Source: Planctomycetota bacterium (GTDB taxonomy: Bacteria; Planctomycetota; UBA8108; UBA1146; JAKEFC01). From it: DNA of 50,007 nt. Shown here piece after piece: positions 34,445 through 42,698 of this stretch. The stretch lies in NCBI GenBank assembly GCA_022616235.1, contig JAKEFC010000080.1:1-50007 (forward strand). Direction: 5' to 3'. Position numbers and translations under genes: made by a program. Numbering within the stretch: the stretch's first letter is position 1; every line of letters begins with the position of its first letter. Below the pieces are notes generated by a model, which was not told the DNA's origin, did not search any database, and was given only the letters and a program-made list of their open reading frames with translations.

Positions 34445-35587
34445 TCACGCGCGGAGGATACGCGCCGCGGCGGCGAGGGCCGCGAGCTTCGCCTCGGCGA
34501 CGCGCGCGCTGGCGACGGGGCGCTCCGCGAAGGTGCCGAATCCGCAATCGGGATTGAGAAAAATCCGCTCGGCCCCGAGCACGGCGGCCGCTTCGCGCGT
34601 GCGCGCCGCGATCCACGCGGGGGTTTCGATCTCTTCCGTGCGCGGATTGACGACGCCGAAGCCGAGCTGGGTGCGCTGCGGCAAGTCGCGAAGTGCGACG
34701 ACAGACCCCGCGCGCGGCGTCGCGTATTCGAGGACGAGCTGGCGCACCTTCATGCGCCGCAGGTACGGCACGAGCGGATCGTAAGGTCCCTCGAGCAGCA
34801 CATCTTCCCGCTGGCTCCAGTTGCCGCGGCAGATGTGGAGCGCGAGCAACGGACCCTCGATCCCGTCGACGACGCGGTTGATCAACTCCACCGCGAACTC
34901 CAGCTCGCGCTCCGGACTCGCGCTCGCCGCCAGCGCCGCGCACATGAACGTGCGCGTCGCGGACTTGCCGGCGAATACCAGCTCGGTGAGCACCGGCTCG
35001 TCGAACTGAATCAATTCCGCCCCTTCCCGCGCCAACTCTTTGACTTCATCGCGGAGGATGCGGACGAAGTCATCCGCGAGCGATTCTCGGGTCGGGTACG
35101 CGCCTTCGGAGAGGGACTTCACCCAAGTGGATCTGCTCAAGAGATAAGGGCCTGGAAGCGTCACTTTGACCGGCCGGCGCGTATGCGCCCGCAAGAAGCG
35201 ATAGTCGCCGAGCACGAGCGGCTCGCGCACCGACAGCCTGCCGACCACGGTAGGGTTCTTGATTGCGTAAGCCGGAACGTCGAGCGCGCCGAGCAGCGCC
35301 TCGAATCCCGCCTTGTCCTCCACGTAGTCGAGCAGCTCCGCCATCGTCATGAGACGGATCCCATCCAGGCGCTCGGTGATGAAGGAGTAGAAATTGTCGC
35401 GCCGCTGCTCGCCGTCGGAAACGATGTCTACGCCCGCGTCCTCTTGCCTCTTGATCGCGAGCAGCGTCGCGTCGTCTTGAAGCTCTCGCAGATTGGGAGC
35501 GCGCCGCTTCATCGCCTCGAGCAACCAAGAGGGGCGCGGCCAGCTTCCGACGACGGTCACTGGGTAGAGCGGCCAGCGCGGGGTCAT
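34445..35587 (-). CDS. Short (core) cobalamin-independent methionine synthase
   Basis: Methyl transfer to homocysteine, zinc-dependent. 380 residues match the MetE C-terminal catalytic barrel only; full MetE is about 750. The zinc ligands are visible: H251 and C253 in LHICRGNW, a Glu in VLEYATPR, and C348 in NPDCGFGTF. The start TVVGSWPRP and QFDEPVL are family-typical. Core MetE proteins in other prokaryotes use alternative methyl donors such as methylcobamides; the donor here is unknown. The ATG overlaps the stop of the TusA-OsmC gene (ATGA), so the two are coupled. Confidence 0.88.
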   Translation of the reverse strand: MTPRWPLYPVTVVGSWPRPSWLLEAMKRRAPNLRELQDDATLLAIKRQEDAGVDIVSDGEQRRDNFYSFITERLDGIRLMTMAELLDYVEDKAGFEALLGALDVPAYAIKNPTVVGRLSVREPLVLGDYRFLRAHTRRPVKVTLPGPYLLSRSTWVKSLSEGAYPTRESLADDFVRILRDEVKELAREGAELIQFDEPVLTELVFAGKSATRTFMCAALAASASPERELEFAVELINRVVDGIEGPLLALHICRGNWSQREDVLLEGPYDPLVPYLRRMKVRQLVLEYATPRAGSVVALRDLPQRTQLGFGVVNPRTEEIETPAWIAARTREAAAVLGAERIFLNPDCGFGTFAERPVASARVAEAKLAALAAAARILRA

Positions 35588-36324
35588 GTCCTCCTCAATT
35601 CGACGTGCAGGGGTATCTCGCGGAAGAGCGACTGTGCGACCGGCGAACGGGCGATGGTCTCCCGCCAGAGGCTCTCGATCTCTTCATCGCTGCCGTCCGC
35701 ATCGATGAAGAGCTTTCCTTCGACCGCCGCGAGCCCGGGATGGCCGCCCTCTTCGACGCCCAAGAAGTAGAGGATATTGTCGGCGCGCGCTTCGAGCGAG
35801 ACTTCCAGGTTGCGGACGGCGACGCTCCGCTGCGACATGCGCCAAGCGAGCCCCACCGCGAGACAACCCGCCAGCGCTCCGAGCAGGTACTCGATCGCGC
35901 TTGGCGCCGGATCCGCGGTGTCGAAGCTCGCCGGCTGCCCGATCGCGAAGGAGTGGCTGCGAGCGAAGGCCTTCGCGTGCAAGCCATCGCTCCAGCGCAC
36001 GCGCACCCGCCAGCGATAGTCGCGAGCCCGCTCCAGATCCGAGCCGAGGGAAGCGTCCTCGCCGCGCTTGCGGATGAAGTAGCGGGTGACGCGCGGTTCC
36101 ACGGCGGCGCTGCCGACGAGCGTGTGCCCCACCATGCGACACCATGCAGGCAAATCTTCCCGCACGCTGCTCTCGCGGCTCCGTACCTCGAGCACGCCGC
36201 CGGGAGGGAGCGGCTGCATGGCGTTTCGGATGATGAGCAGGAGGCCGCTCCCGCAGTCGAGATCGCCTCCATCGCACATCGCGTCCGCGCGCGGCAGGCC
36301 GTGGTCTTCGCCGGGAAGGCTCAT
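35584..36324 (-). CDS. TusA-like / OsmC-like fusion protein
   Basis: 246 residues in two parts. Residues 1-85 are TusA-like: DLDCGSGLLLIIRNAMQPLPPGG, with C24 in place of the CPxP cysteine, and DLPAWCRMVGHTL with C62. Residues 100-246 are OsmC-like: EYLLGALAGCLAVGL carries the first OsmC Cys (C154), while the second is replaced by Ser (RSPVAQSL, S227). OsmC peroxidases need both, so a sulfur- or thiol-handling role is more likely than peroxide reduction. The ATG has GAGGAA 7 bases upstream. It lies 10 bp after the dsrE gene. Confidence 0.85.
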   Translation of the reverse strand: MSLPGEDHGLPRADAMCDGGDLDCGSGLLLIIRNAMQPLPPGGVLEVRSRESSVREDLPAWCRMVGHTLVGSAAVEPRVTRYFIRKRGEDASLGSDLERARDYRWRVRVRWSDGLHAKAFARSHSFAIGQPASFDTADPAPSAIEYLLGALAGCLAVGLAWRMSQRSVAVRNLEVSLEARADNILYFLGVEEGGHPGLAAVEGKLFIDADGSDEEIESLWRETIARSPVAQSLFREIPLHVELRRT

Positions 36325-36334
36325 TGGAAATTCC

Positions 36335-36703
36335 TCAATAGGTGATCGCGGGGCTACCGTCGCCCAGGAACTCGACGAGCTTCGCGCCGCCGACGATCGT
36401 AGCGCCGGGGACGAGTTTACCCTCGTCGAGGTTGCGCTTTTTGAAGCAGGGGGAGCAGACCCAGATCTTTCCTCCAGCTTTCACGAAGTTCCCCATCAAT
36501 TCCGCGAGCGGAGCGAAGCCGCTCTCGTGGATCCTCTCTGCGCTTCCGCGCTGCGACAGGAGCACGCCTTCCGTGCTCAAGAAGACGAGAGTCTCCTTGT
36601 CGGACGCGGCGGCCGCGTTCGCGACGACGAACGCGACCGTCGCCTTGTCGGGATTGTCCAAGGAGCAAGTCAGACTCACGCAGAATTTCTTCGACACGGT
36701 CAT
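36335..36703 (-). CDS. DsrE family sulfur-relay protein
   Basis: 122 residues with the DsrE/TusD-like fold pattern: SLDNPDKATVAFVVANAAA, LVFLSTEGVLL and GKIWVCSPCFKKRNLDEG, the last with two Cys (C83, C86). It ends KLVEFLGDGSPAITY. Proteins of this family carry sulfur as persulfide between partners. The ATG overlaps the upstream TusA-like gene (ATGA). Confidence 0.88.
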   Translation of the reverse strand: MTVSKKFCVSLTCSLDNPDKATVAFVVANAAAASDKETLVFLSTEGVLLSQRGSAERIHESGFAPLAELMGNFVKAGGKIWVCSPCFKKRNLDEGKLVPGATIVGGAKLVEFLGDGSPAITY

Positions 36704-37329
36704 TCCGCCTTTCGTTCGATCCGGTAGTGCGGGTGGGCGGCCTCGAGCATCGTATGACCCGTGAGGCCGCACCAGGCCGGCAGGTCCGCCGGCGCGCCGG
36801 GGTCCCTGGCGGTCACCGCGAGGATGGCCCCCGGCGGCAACGCGCGCAGGCGTAGCCTCAACTCGAGGACCAGGTCCCCGCACGACATGTCTCCCGCGTC
36901 CCATGTCGCATCGGGTTCGCGGTCGAGCGCCGCTTTCGCTCCGCCTACTTTGCCGCGCGCCCCGCCGCCGCCGGCTCCCGCGCCGCTCGCGCGATACCAG
37001 TCGGCGAATGCGTCCTGCGGCAGGGCCGTAGCCGCGAGGCCGAGCGCGATATTTGCCCACTCCCACCCCGCGCGGAAGCAATCGATCCGTCTCGCGTAGT
37101 CGTGCACCTCCTCGAGCAGCTCGCGCCGATCGCGGCCGAGGAGCGCGGCGGCGCAGGGCAGGCAATACGGCGTGCTCTTGTAGCCGAGGAGCACGCTCGC
37201 CACGTAGTCATGGCCGCCGACGCGAGCGTGGCACCGCGCGCAAAGCACGCCGCCAAGGCGCGAAAGCTCCTCGAGCAGCGCCGCTTTGCGCGCGTTCTCT
37301 TCCCCAGGGGCAGGAGAGCCGCCGAACAT
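36700..37329 (-). CDS. Zinc-ribbon / TusA-like fusion protein
   Basis: 209 residues. An N-terminal C30-x2-C33 and C56-x2-C59 pair looks like a zinc ribbon. A Gly-rich linker (115-130) follows, then a TusA-like domain with WDAGDMSCGDLVLELRLR (C150) and DLPAWCGLTGHTM (C187). The TusA CPxP is CGD, as in the neighbouring TusA-OsmC protein, so both belong to the same variant group. First gene of the sulfur operon; its ATG has GAGAGG 6 bases upstream, 15 bp past the transglutaminase-like gene. Confidence 0.82.
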   Translation of the reverse strand: MFGGSPAPGEENARKAALLEELSRLGGVLCARCHARVGGHDYVASVLLGYKSTPYCLPCAAALLGRDRRELLEEVHDYARRIDCFRAGWEWANIALGLAATALPQDAFADWYRASGAGAGGGGARGKVGGAKAALDREPDATWDAGDMSCGDLVLELRLRLRALPPGAILAVTARDPGAPADLPAWCGLTGHTMLEAAHPHYRIERKAE

Positions 37330-37344
37330 CGCCGCCTCTCTTCT

Positions 37345-38430
37345 CTACTTCTTCTCCTTGAAGGTCAGCTTGCGTGTGTATTCGCTCGACTCCTTGCCGT
37401 CGATCTCGACGTATGCTTTCGCCATCGCGTTCACCGGACCTCCGGTCTGCTTCGGCTCGAGGGTGAGGTCGCGGCCTTGCGACCAGGTGATGCGACGCTC
37501 CTCGAGATTGCCGAAGTAATAGTTCACCTTCGCCAGGTCCGTGCCGGAATATCCATCCGCAGTCGTCAATCCCACCTTGCCTTTGTTGCCGTCGGTGAGC
37601 TTGAAATCGCCGACGAAGATGTCCGCCACCGCGACGTCGAGCGGCACCCAACCGATGCCGGGCGCGAAGAACTCGAGCCAACAATGATAGCTCTGATCCT
37701 TGTCATGCCCATCCAGCTCCTTCTTCAGGAACGAGCCGTAGATGATGCGAGTCGGGATTCCCGCGGCACGGGAGAGCGACATGTAGAGCGAATGGAAATC
37801 GGTGCAGTTGCCGGTCTTCGACGAGAGACAATATTCGGTATTACCCGTCGGCGAAGCCTTCTTGTGGTCGGGGTCCTTGACCCAATAATCGATGTTCGCG
37901 AGGACCCAATCGTAGATCTTGCGCGACGCGGCGATCGGGTTCTTCTCGTCGCCGACGATCGTGCGCGACAGCTCCTTGATCTTGTCATCGATGACGACGT
38001 TCGCGTGCGGGCCCAAGTACTTCTGCTTGTCCGCGAGGTCCTGCGCGGAATAGGCGCGGGTCATCGCCGGATCGACCGCGACGCTCACCTCGCTCCGGGC
38101 GACGGTGAACGCGGTCGTCACCTTGAATTCCCCGGCCGCGGGCGAGGCAAGCTCGAAGTACAAATACTCGTTCCCATCCTGGTCCTTCGTATCGCGCCCG
38201 GCGACCGGAGCGTCGACCTTCCAATTCGTGACCCTCTGCGCCGGATCCGCTTGGGGCCGCGTAAACCAGATGCGGACCTGTTTGGCGCCGGCGGGCACTT
38301 TTACCGCCAGCTCGTGCTGCACGTCGAAGACCGCCTGCTTCGCCGCCGCCGCCGCCGCCGCCGCGTCGCCTTGGGCGGTGCAAAGGATGCCGGCGAAGAG
38401 CGTGCCGAGGATCCAATTCTGCGATCTCAT
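37345..38430 (-). CDS. Exported transglutaminase-like protein
   Basis: 361 residues with a signal peptide (WILGTLFAGILCTAQGDA). The transglutaminase-like triad is present: C209 (KTGNCTDFHSL), H249 (SYHCWLEFF) and D265 (WVPLDVAVAD). Such domains act as peptidases or amide hydrolases in the periplasm. ATG at 38430 follows GAGGGA by 7 bases; the longer frame would run into the porin gene. It is 15 bp before the sulfur operon and could be co-transcribed. Confidence 0.85.
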   Translation of the reverse strand: MRSQNWILGTLFAGILCTAQGDAAAAAAAAKQAVFDVQHELAVKVPAGAKQVRIWFTRPQADPAQRVTNWKVDAPVAGRDTKDQDGNEYLYFELASPAAGEFKVTTAFTVARSEVSVAVDPAMTRAYSAQDLADKQKYLGPHANVVIDDKIKELSRTIVGDEKNPIAASRKIYDWVLANIDYWVKDPDHKKASPTGNTEYCLSSKTGNCTDFHSLYMSLSRAAGIPTRIIYGSFLKKELDGHDKDQSYHCWLEFFAPGIGWVPLDVAVADIFVGDFKLTDGNKGKVGLTTADGYSGTDLAKVNYYFGNLEERRITWSQGRDLTLEPKQTGGPVNAMAKAYVEIDGKESSEYTRKLTFKEKK

Positions 38431-38449
38431 TGTCGTCCCTCTTTCCAAA

Positions 38450-38480
38450 GTGCCGGCGTGCCGCCAGCACCGTCTTTTTT
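38450..38480. terminator. Bidirectional-type terminator between porin and transglutaminase genes
   Basis: A 9 bp stem (GTGCCGGCG / CGCCAGCAC, one mismatch, loop TGC) is followed on the plus strand by CGTCTTTTTTT. The T run faces the plus strand although both neighbours are on the minus strand; there the hairpin is followed only by TTTGG. Confidence 0.5.
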
Positions 38481-38498
38481 TCTCGGAGTACCCGTGGC

Positions 38499-39809
38499 TT
38501 AGAAGTGGTAGGCGATCCAGAGCCGGTAGCGGTTGTCCCGCCCTTCCGCGATGCCGCGGAAGTCCGTCTCCCAATGCATGTATTCGAATCCGACTTCCAC
38601 CGGCTTCCAGGAGATGATCTTGCCGCCTGCGTAGCCGATCTCGTTGCGCGTGCGGCCGGCCGCGGCGCCGCCGTTCGTGACGTCGGTGCGGTTCGGCTCA
38701 TCCGCCGAGTAGCCGACGAACAGCTCCAGCGCCTGCGACGGCCTGCCGCCGAATTCGATCCAGTATCCCTGCGAATGCACTTCCTCGCCGGCGACGACGC
38801 CCTGGCCAATGCCTCCGCGCAGGTCGTCGAGATTCGAGCCCTTCCAGATCTCGCCGCGGACGTAGGCCGTATCGCCGACGTACACGTTCGCGTCGAGTCC
38901 CCACAGGATCACGTTGAAGTCGTCATCGCCCGCGACTGGCACATCCGTTTCCTCCCACCCGCGCGCCCCCCAAATTCCGATCGACAAGGGGCCCTTGGCC
39001 TTGCCCTCCGGCGCCGTGGCGACTGGCGACGGCACCTCGAAGCCGAGGCGCGCCTGCAATTGCGGGAGACCGGCATCCTCGCCGTCGAGGATCGTGTCGC
39101 CGTTCGCGTCCGAGTTGTCGATCGCGCTCTGCAACGCGAGCGCGCCCTGCACGAGGAATTTCGCCTCGCCATGTTTGTGCTCGTACGTAAGACGCGCCTG
39201 CGGGCGGCGGTCGCCGGTATTGCCGGCGTTCCAATTCAACATGTCGGGATTGGCCGACGGCCAGAGCGGCGACACGAGGTCGATCGTCTGACCGCCGAGG
39301 AAGGTGACGTTTCCCTTCTTGAGCGTGAGATACGCGTGGCGCATGCGGAAGGAGTTCCGCGAATTCGAACCCGCGCCGTAGAAGTCCACTTCGATCTTGC
39401 CGTCTACGTCGAACGATTCGAGCGTGGGACCGTTGAAGTCGAAGCCGATGCGAGTGAGGCGCGTGTAGAGCGAGAAGTAGTCGTCGTTCTTGTGCGCGCC
39501 CGTATTGACGTCCTCGGACGCGATGAAGATCGGAATCTGGGATGTGTTCGGCTCCGAGTCGTCGTATACGGCGTCGATGCGTGCGAATCCGTAGAGCTTG
39601 AAATAGGACCCGAGCTTGGTGAGGAACTCGGAAGTCTTCTGCGCTCTCTCGAGCACTTCGACTCTTTTCGCGAGGTCGGTCGGATCGCCGGTCGCCGCCG
39701 GCTGCTGTTGCGCGAACGAATCCGCGCGCGCCTGCGCTGCGACGGCGAGAGGCAGGACGACCGCGGCGAACCAGAGCAGCGCGCGGACAGGAGACTGTGC
39801 GCAATTCAT
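38499..39809 (-). CDS. Outer-membrane porin, DcaP-like
   Basis: 436 residues: signal peptide (LLWFAAVVLPLAVAAQARA), a short coiled coil (KRVEVLERAQKTSEFL), then amphipathic beta strands starting KLYGFARIDAVYDD. It ends in NRYRLWIAYHF, the aromatic C-terminal Phe signal of outer-membrane barrels. Alternating short strands and Asp/Asn-rich loops (DNSDANGDTILDGEDAG) fit a trimeric DcaP-type porin. The substrate is unknown. A 283 bp divergent gap to rsmG has no clear promoter. Confidence 0.83.
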   Translation of the reverse strand: MNCAQSPVRALLWFAAVVLPLAVAAQARADSFAQQQPAATGDPTDLAKRVEVLERAQKTSEFLTKLGSYFKLYGFARIDAVYDDSEPNTSQIPIFIASEDVNTGAHKNDDYFSLYTRLTRIGFDFNGPTLESFDVDGKIEVDFYGAGSNSRNSFRMRHAYLTLKKGNVTFLGGQTIDLVSPLWPSANPDMLNWNAGNTGDRRPQARLTYEHKHGEAKFLVQGALALQSAIDNSDANGDTILDGEDAGLPQLQARLGFEVPSPVATAPEGKAKGPLSIGIWGARGWEETDVPVAGDDDFNVILWGLDANVYVGDTAYVRGEIWKGSNLDDLRGGIGQGVVAGEEVHSQGYWIEFGGRPSQALELFVGYSADEPNRTDVTNGGAAAGRTRNEIGYAGGKIISWKPVEVGFEYMHWETDFRGIAEGRDNRYRLWIAYHF

Positions 39810-40092
39810 TGGTTACCCCCTATGCCCTTCCTTCTGATTGCGATTCCGATGATGATTCCGGGAGCCGTGCGCGGAGTGACCCCATGCCACGCCGTGCAGG
39901 TGCATGGGAAGCGGAAGGACCGAGGGGAGCTGCCCGGTTAGGTCGCGGGCGATGCGGTGCGCGGAGGATTGCGAACGGGAGAGTGCGTGCCGCTAGGTCC
40001 CAATACCAGAAATGGTCCCGCCACTTCGCAGGACGGGGCGTCAGCCAAACGGCAACGAGATCAGACTAGAAACGGCGCGGCGTGAAGCGAAC

Positions 40093-41004
40093 ATGATCCC
40101 GGACGCTACTGGAAGAAAAGGGCGCGGTCAAGGCGAAGAAGAGATCTCTCGGCGCAGCAAGATCGCCTCGCGCGAGTTGGGTGCGGGCATCGAAAGAGAG
40201 AGTACCCTGCGCGAGGAAGGCGCTTCCCCGCTGTCCCCGCATGTAACTGCCTTGGAGGCACCGGCGCCCTTCTTGCGCGCCGTAGAGGAACTGGGGATCG
40301 AATTCGAAGGCGCGGAGCTTTCGCGGCTCGGCCTCTATCTCGCGCACCTTCTCGACACGACTAGGCGATTCAATCTGACGGCCATCCGCGACCCCGAACA
40401 GGCCTGGACCCGACACATCCTGGACAGCCTCTCTCTGTTCCCGCTGCTCGTCACGCAGAATGCGAAGCGCGTGGCCGACGTCGGCTCGGGAGGAGGCCTG
40501 CCGGGATTGCCGCTCGCCATTCTATTGCCGCGCACGCGCTTCTCGTTGATCGAGGCAACCGGCAAGAAGGCGCGCTTTCTCGCCGCCGTTGCCGAGCGTC
40601 TCGCGCTCGCGAACGTTGCCGTGTGCGAAGGGCGCGCGGAGATGCTCGCTCACGATCGCGCGGTCCATCGCGAGAGCTACGACGCCGTCCTCGCGCGCGC
40701 GGTCGGACCGCTTGCCACGCTCATCGAGTTGACTGCGCCATTCGCCAAGGTCGGCGGGCTCATCGTGGCGATCAAGGGTGAGCGCGCGGCTGCGGAAGTC
40801 GCCGCCGCCAAGCGCGCGCTCGAGGCGCTTCGACTCGCCGTCGAGAAGACGCGGCGCACGGCGACGGGGACACTGGTAATCCTGCGAAAGAATCAGTCGA
40901 CGCCGCGCGGCTTTCCGCGCCGCCCCGGCGAACCCGCCCACAATCCGCTCGGGGTATCGCGCGGGCCGCGCGTGCCCAAGCGGAAGGACCGGCGCGGCGT
41001 GTGA
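40093..41004 (+). CDS. rsmG: 16S rRNA (guanine-N7) methyltransferase RsmG
   Basis: Methylates G527 of 16S rRNA. The SAM motif VADVGSGGGLPGLPLAI and the HILDSLSLFPL and RAVGPLATLIELT segments are diagnostic, as is the C-terminal PRRPGEPAHNPLG. The core begins near FLRAVEELGIEF, so the 303-residue model has about 55 unconserved N-terminal residues. The true start may be later than 40093; no strong ribosome-binding site decides it. Confidence 0.92.
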   Translation: MIPDATGRKGRGQGEEEISRRSKIASRELGAGIERESTLREEGASPLSPHVTALEAPAPFLRAVEELGIEFEGAELSRLGLYLAHLLDTTRRFNLTAIRDPEQAWTRHILDSLSLFPLLVTQNAKRVADVGSGGGLPGLPLAILLPRTRFSLIEATGKKARFLAAVAERLALANVAVCEGRAEMLAHDRAVHRESYDAVLARAVGPLATLIELTAPFAKVGGLIVAIKGERAAAEVAAAKRALEALRLAVEKTRRTATGTLVILRKNQSTPRGFPRRPGEPAHNPLGVSRGPRVPKRKDRRGV

Positions 41005-41017
41005 TTCGAGCTGTTCC

Positions 41018-41314
41018 CTATTCTTTCTTCGCGCGCGCGACGGCTTCTTCCAACTCCGCCAACTGCTTGCGCAGATCGCGTATTCGCGCCAGTTGATCCG
41101 CGATCCCCCGCTCCGCGCGGTCGAGCGACGATTCGTCGCGGTCGACGAGACGCTCGGCGGCGGCGCGCCCGAGGTCTCGATACGCGCCATTCAGCGCGCT
41201 CTTCGTGTCCATGCGGTCGAGCTGCAAGCGCCCGACCCGCGACCAGCGCAGGATGAAGCGCTTGATCCGCTCCCAGATCCCGCGCGCTTGCTCGCCGACC
41301 TTCGCCACTTCCAT
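41018..41314 (-). CDS. Small coiled-coil protein, 98 residues
   Basis: No family recognised. A basic amphipathic start (IWERIKRFILRWSRVGRLQL) is followed by a long predicted coiled coil ending QLAELEEAVARAKKE. The ATG has AAGGGG 6 bases upstream and it is 13 bp after the phosphatase-family gene. Convergent with rsmG (13 bp apart). Confidence 0.7.
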   Translation of the reverse strand: MEVAKVGEQARGIWERIKRFILRWSRVGRLQLDRMDTKSALNGAYRDLGRAAAERLVDRDESSLDRAERGIADQLARIRDLRKQLAELEEAVARAKKE

Positions 41315-41327
41315 AGTCCCCCTTCAC

Positions 41328-42698
41328 TCAGGAGCGCGCCGCGAGCCGCGCGAGGATGAACTCGGCGATGGCTGTCGCGGGCATCGTTTTCCCGGGCGGC
41401 GCACCCCAGGACGCGAGCACGATGGGGCCGCGCTCGGGATCCTCGAAGAAGCGGCCGTGGCTTCCGCCGACCACGGACGGATCCGTGCCGATGACATCCA
41501 TCAGATAGCGGAATCCGAGCGCCTTCTTGAAGATGATCCAGGCGGCGCGCAGCTTCGGTAGGGACAACCGCGGATCGAAGAAAAGCTCGGCCGGGTCGTA
41601 TCCCGGCTTCCGGTGGATGTCCACGGTCGGCGCGAAATCGGGGCGCCGCGCTTCGTCCAGCCAATAGTGGTAGGCGAACCACGCGCCAGGTACGCTCTCG
41701 CAAACCAGCTCTCCCGAGCGCGCGTGATCGATTCCCCGCCGCGCCTGTGCCTCGCGGTCCAACACGCGCGCGACGCCGTCGGTCTTCGCCAGCAGCGCCT
41801 GGACGGCGCGCAAGTCCTCGCCGGCGCGAACGTAGACGTGCGCCGCCTGATGGTCGCAGACGGCAAAGGCGCGGCTCGCTCCCGCATCGAGGAGCTGGCC
41901 GTGGCTCGTCTCTTGGACGCGCAGGAATCCCTGCTCGTGAAGGACGCGGTTCAAGAACACCGGGCGCGGCGCGCGTTCGATGCCGTATTCGGAGAACACG
42001 AACACATCCGCGCCGCGCGCGCGCGCGGCATCGATCAACACACCCGCTTCCCGGTCGAGGTCGCGGACCGCGGCGCGCGACCGCGCGTGATCGGGGCCGA
42101 AGCGCTGGTGGTCGTAATCGAGGTGCGGGAGGTAGGCGAGCAACAGGTCGGGGTCATGCGCGGTCATGACATGCAGTGCCGCGTCGCGAATCCACTGCGT
42201 CGACCGCAAGTCGGCACTCGGACCCCAGAAGCGATAGAGCGGGAATTCCCCGAGACTGCGCTCGAGATCGATCGCGAGCGATGGCGGCTCCGAGTAGAGC
42301 CCGGGCTTCTTGAGTCCGTCGGCATGGTATTCCGGCCGCGGCGTCACGCTGTAGGCGACGGCGGCGTACATGTTGAACCACCAGAACAGCTTCGCGCAGC
42401 GAAACGCCGGATCGCGAGCCGCGGCGGTCTCGTAGAACTTGCTGCCTTCGATCAGGCGGTTGCTCTGGCGCCAGAAGAAGACCTGCGCGAGGTCGCGGAA
42501 GTACCAGCCGTTGGCGACGACCCCGTGCTCTCGCGGCAGGCGTCCCGTGAGCACGGTCGCCTGCACCGTGGATGTCACCGCGGGAAACACCGTCTCGAGC
42601 GGCACGGCGAAACCGCCGCGCGCGACACCGGCGATGCGCGGCGCCAACTCGAGGTCCCGCGGGCGCAGCCCGACCGCGTCGATGACCAAGAGCTTCAT
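41328..42698 (-). CDS. Alkaline phosphatase superfamily nucleotide pyrophosphatase/phosphodiesterase
   Basis: 456 residues. The family metal-site pattern is present: VIDAVGLRPRDL with the first Asp, PAVTSTVQATVLTG with the nucleophile Thr, LLAYLPHLDYDHQRFGPDH, VFVFSEYGIE, and GGSHGRFF near the end. Type I phosphodiesterases of this kind cleave diverse phosphodiesters; the substrate is unknown. No signal peptide, so probably cytoplasmic. The ATG at 42698 overlaps the dus stop (ATGA). Confidence 0.85.
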   Translation of the reverse strand: MKLLVIDAVGLRPRDLELAPRIAGVARGGFAVPLETVFPAVTSTVQATVLTGRLPREHGVVANGWYFRDLAQVFFWRQSNRLIEGSKFYETAAARDPAFRCAKLFWWFNMYAAVAYSVTPRPEYHADGLKKPGLYSEPPSLAIDLERSLGEFPLYRFWGPSADLRSTQWIRDAALHVMTAHDPDLLLAYLPHLDYDHQRFGPDHARSRAAVRDLDREAGVLIDAARARGADVFVFSEYGIERAPRPVFLNRVLHEQGFLRVQETSHGQLLDAGASRAFAVCDHQAAHVYVRAGEDLRAVQALLAKTDGVARVLDREAQARRGIDHARSGELVCESVPGAWFAYHYWLDEARRPDFAPTVDIHRKPGYDPAELFFDPRLSLPKLRAAWIIFKKALGFRYLMDVIGTDPSVVGGSHGRFFEDPERGPIVLASWGAPPGKTMPATAIAEFILARLAARS

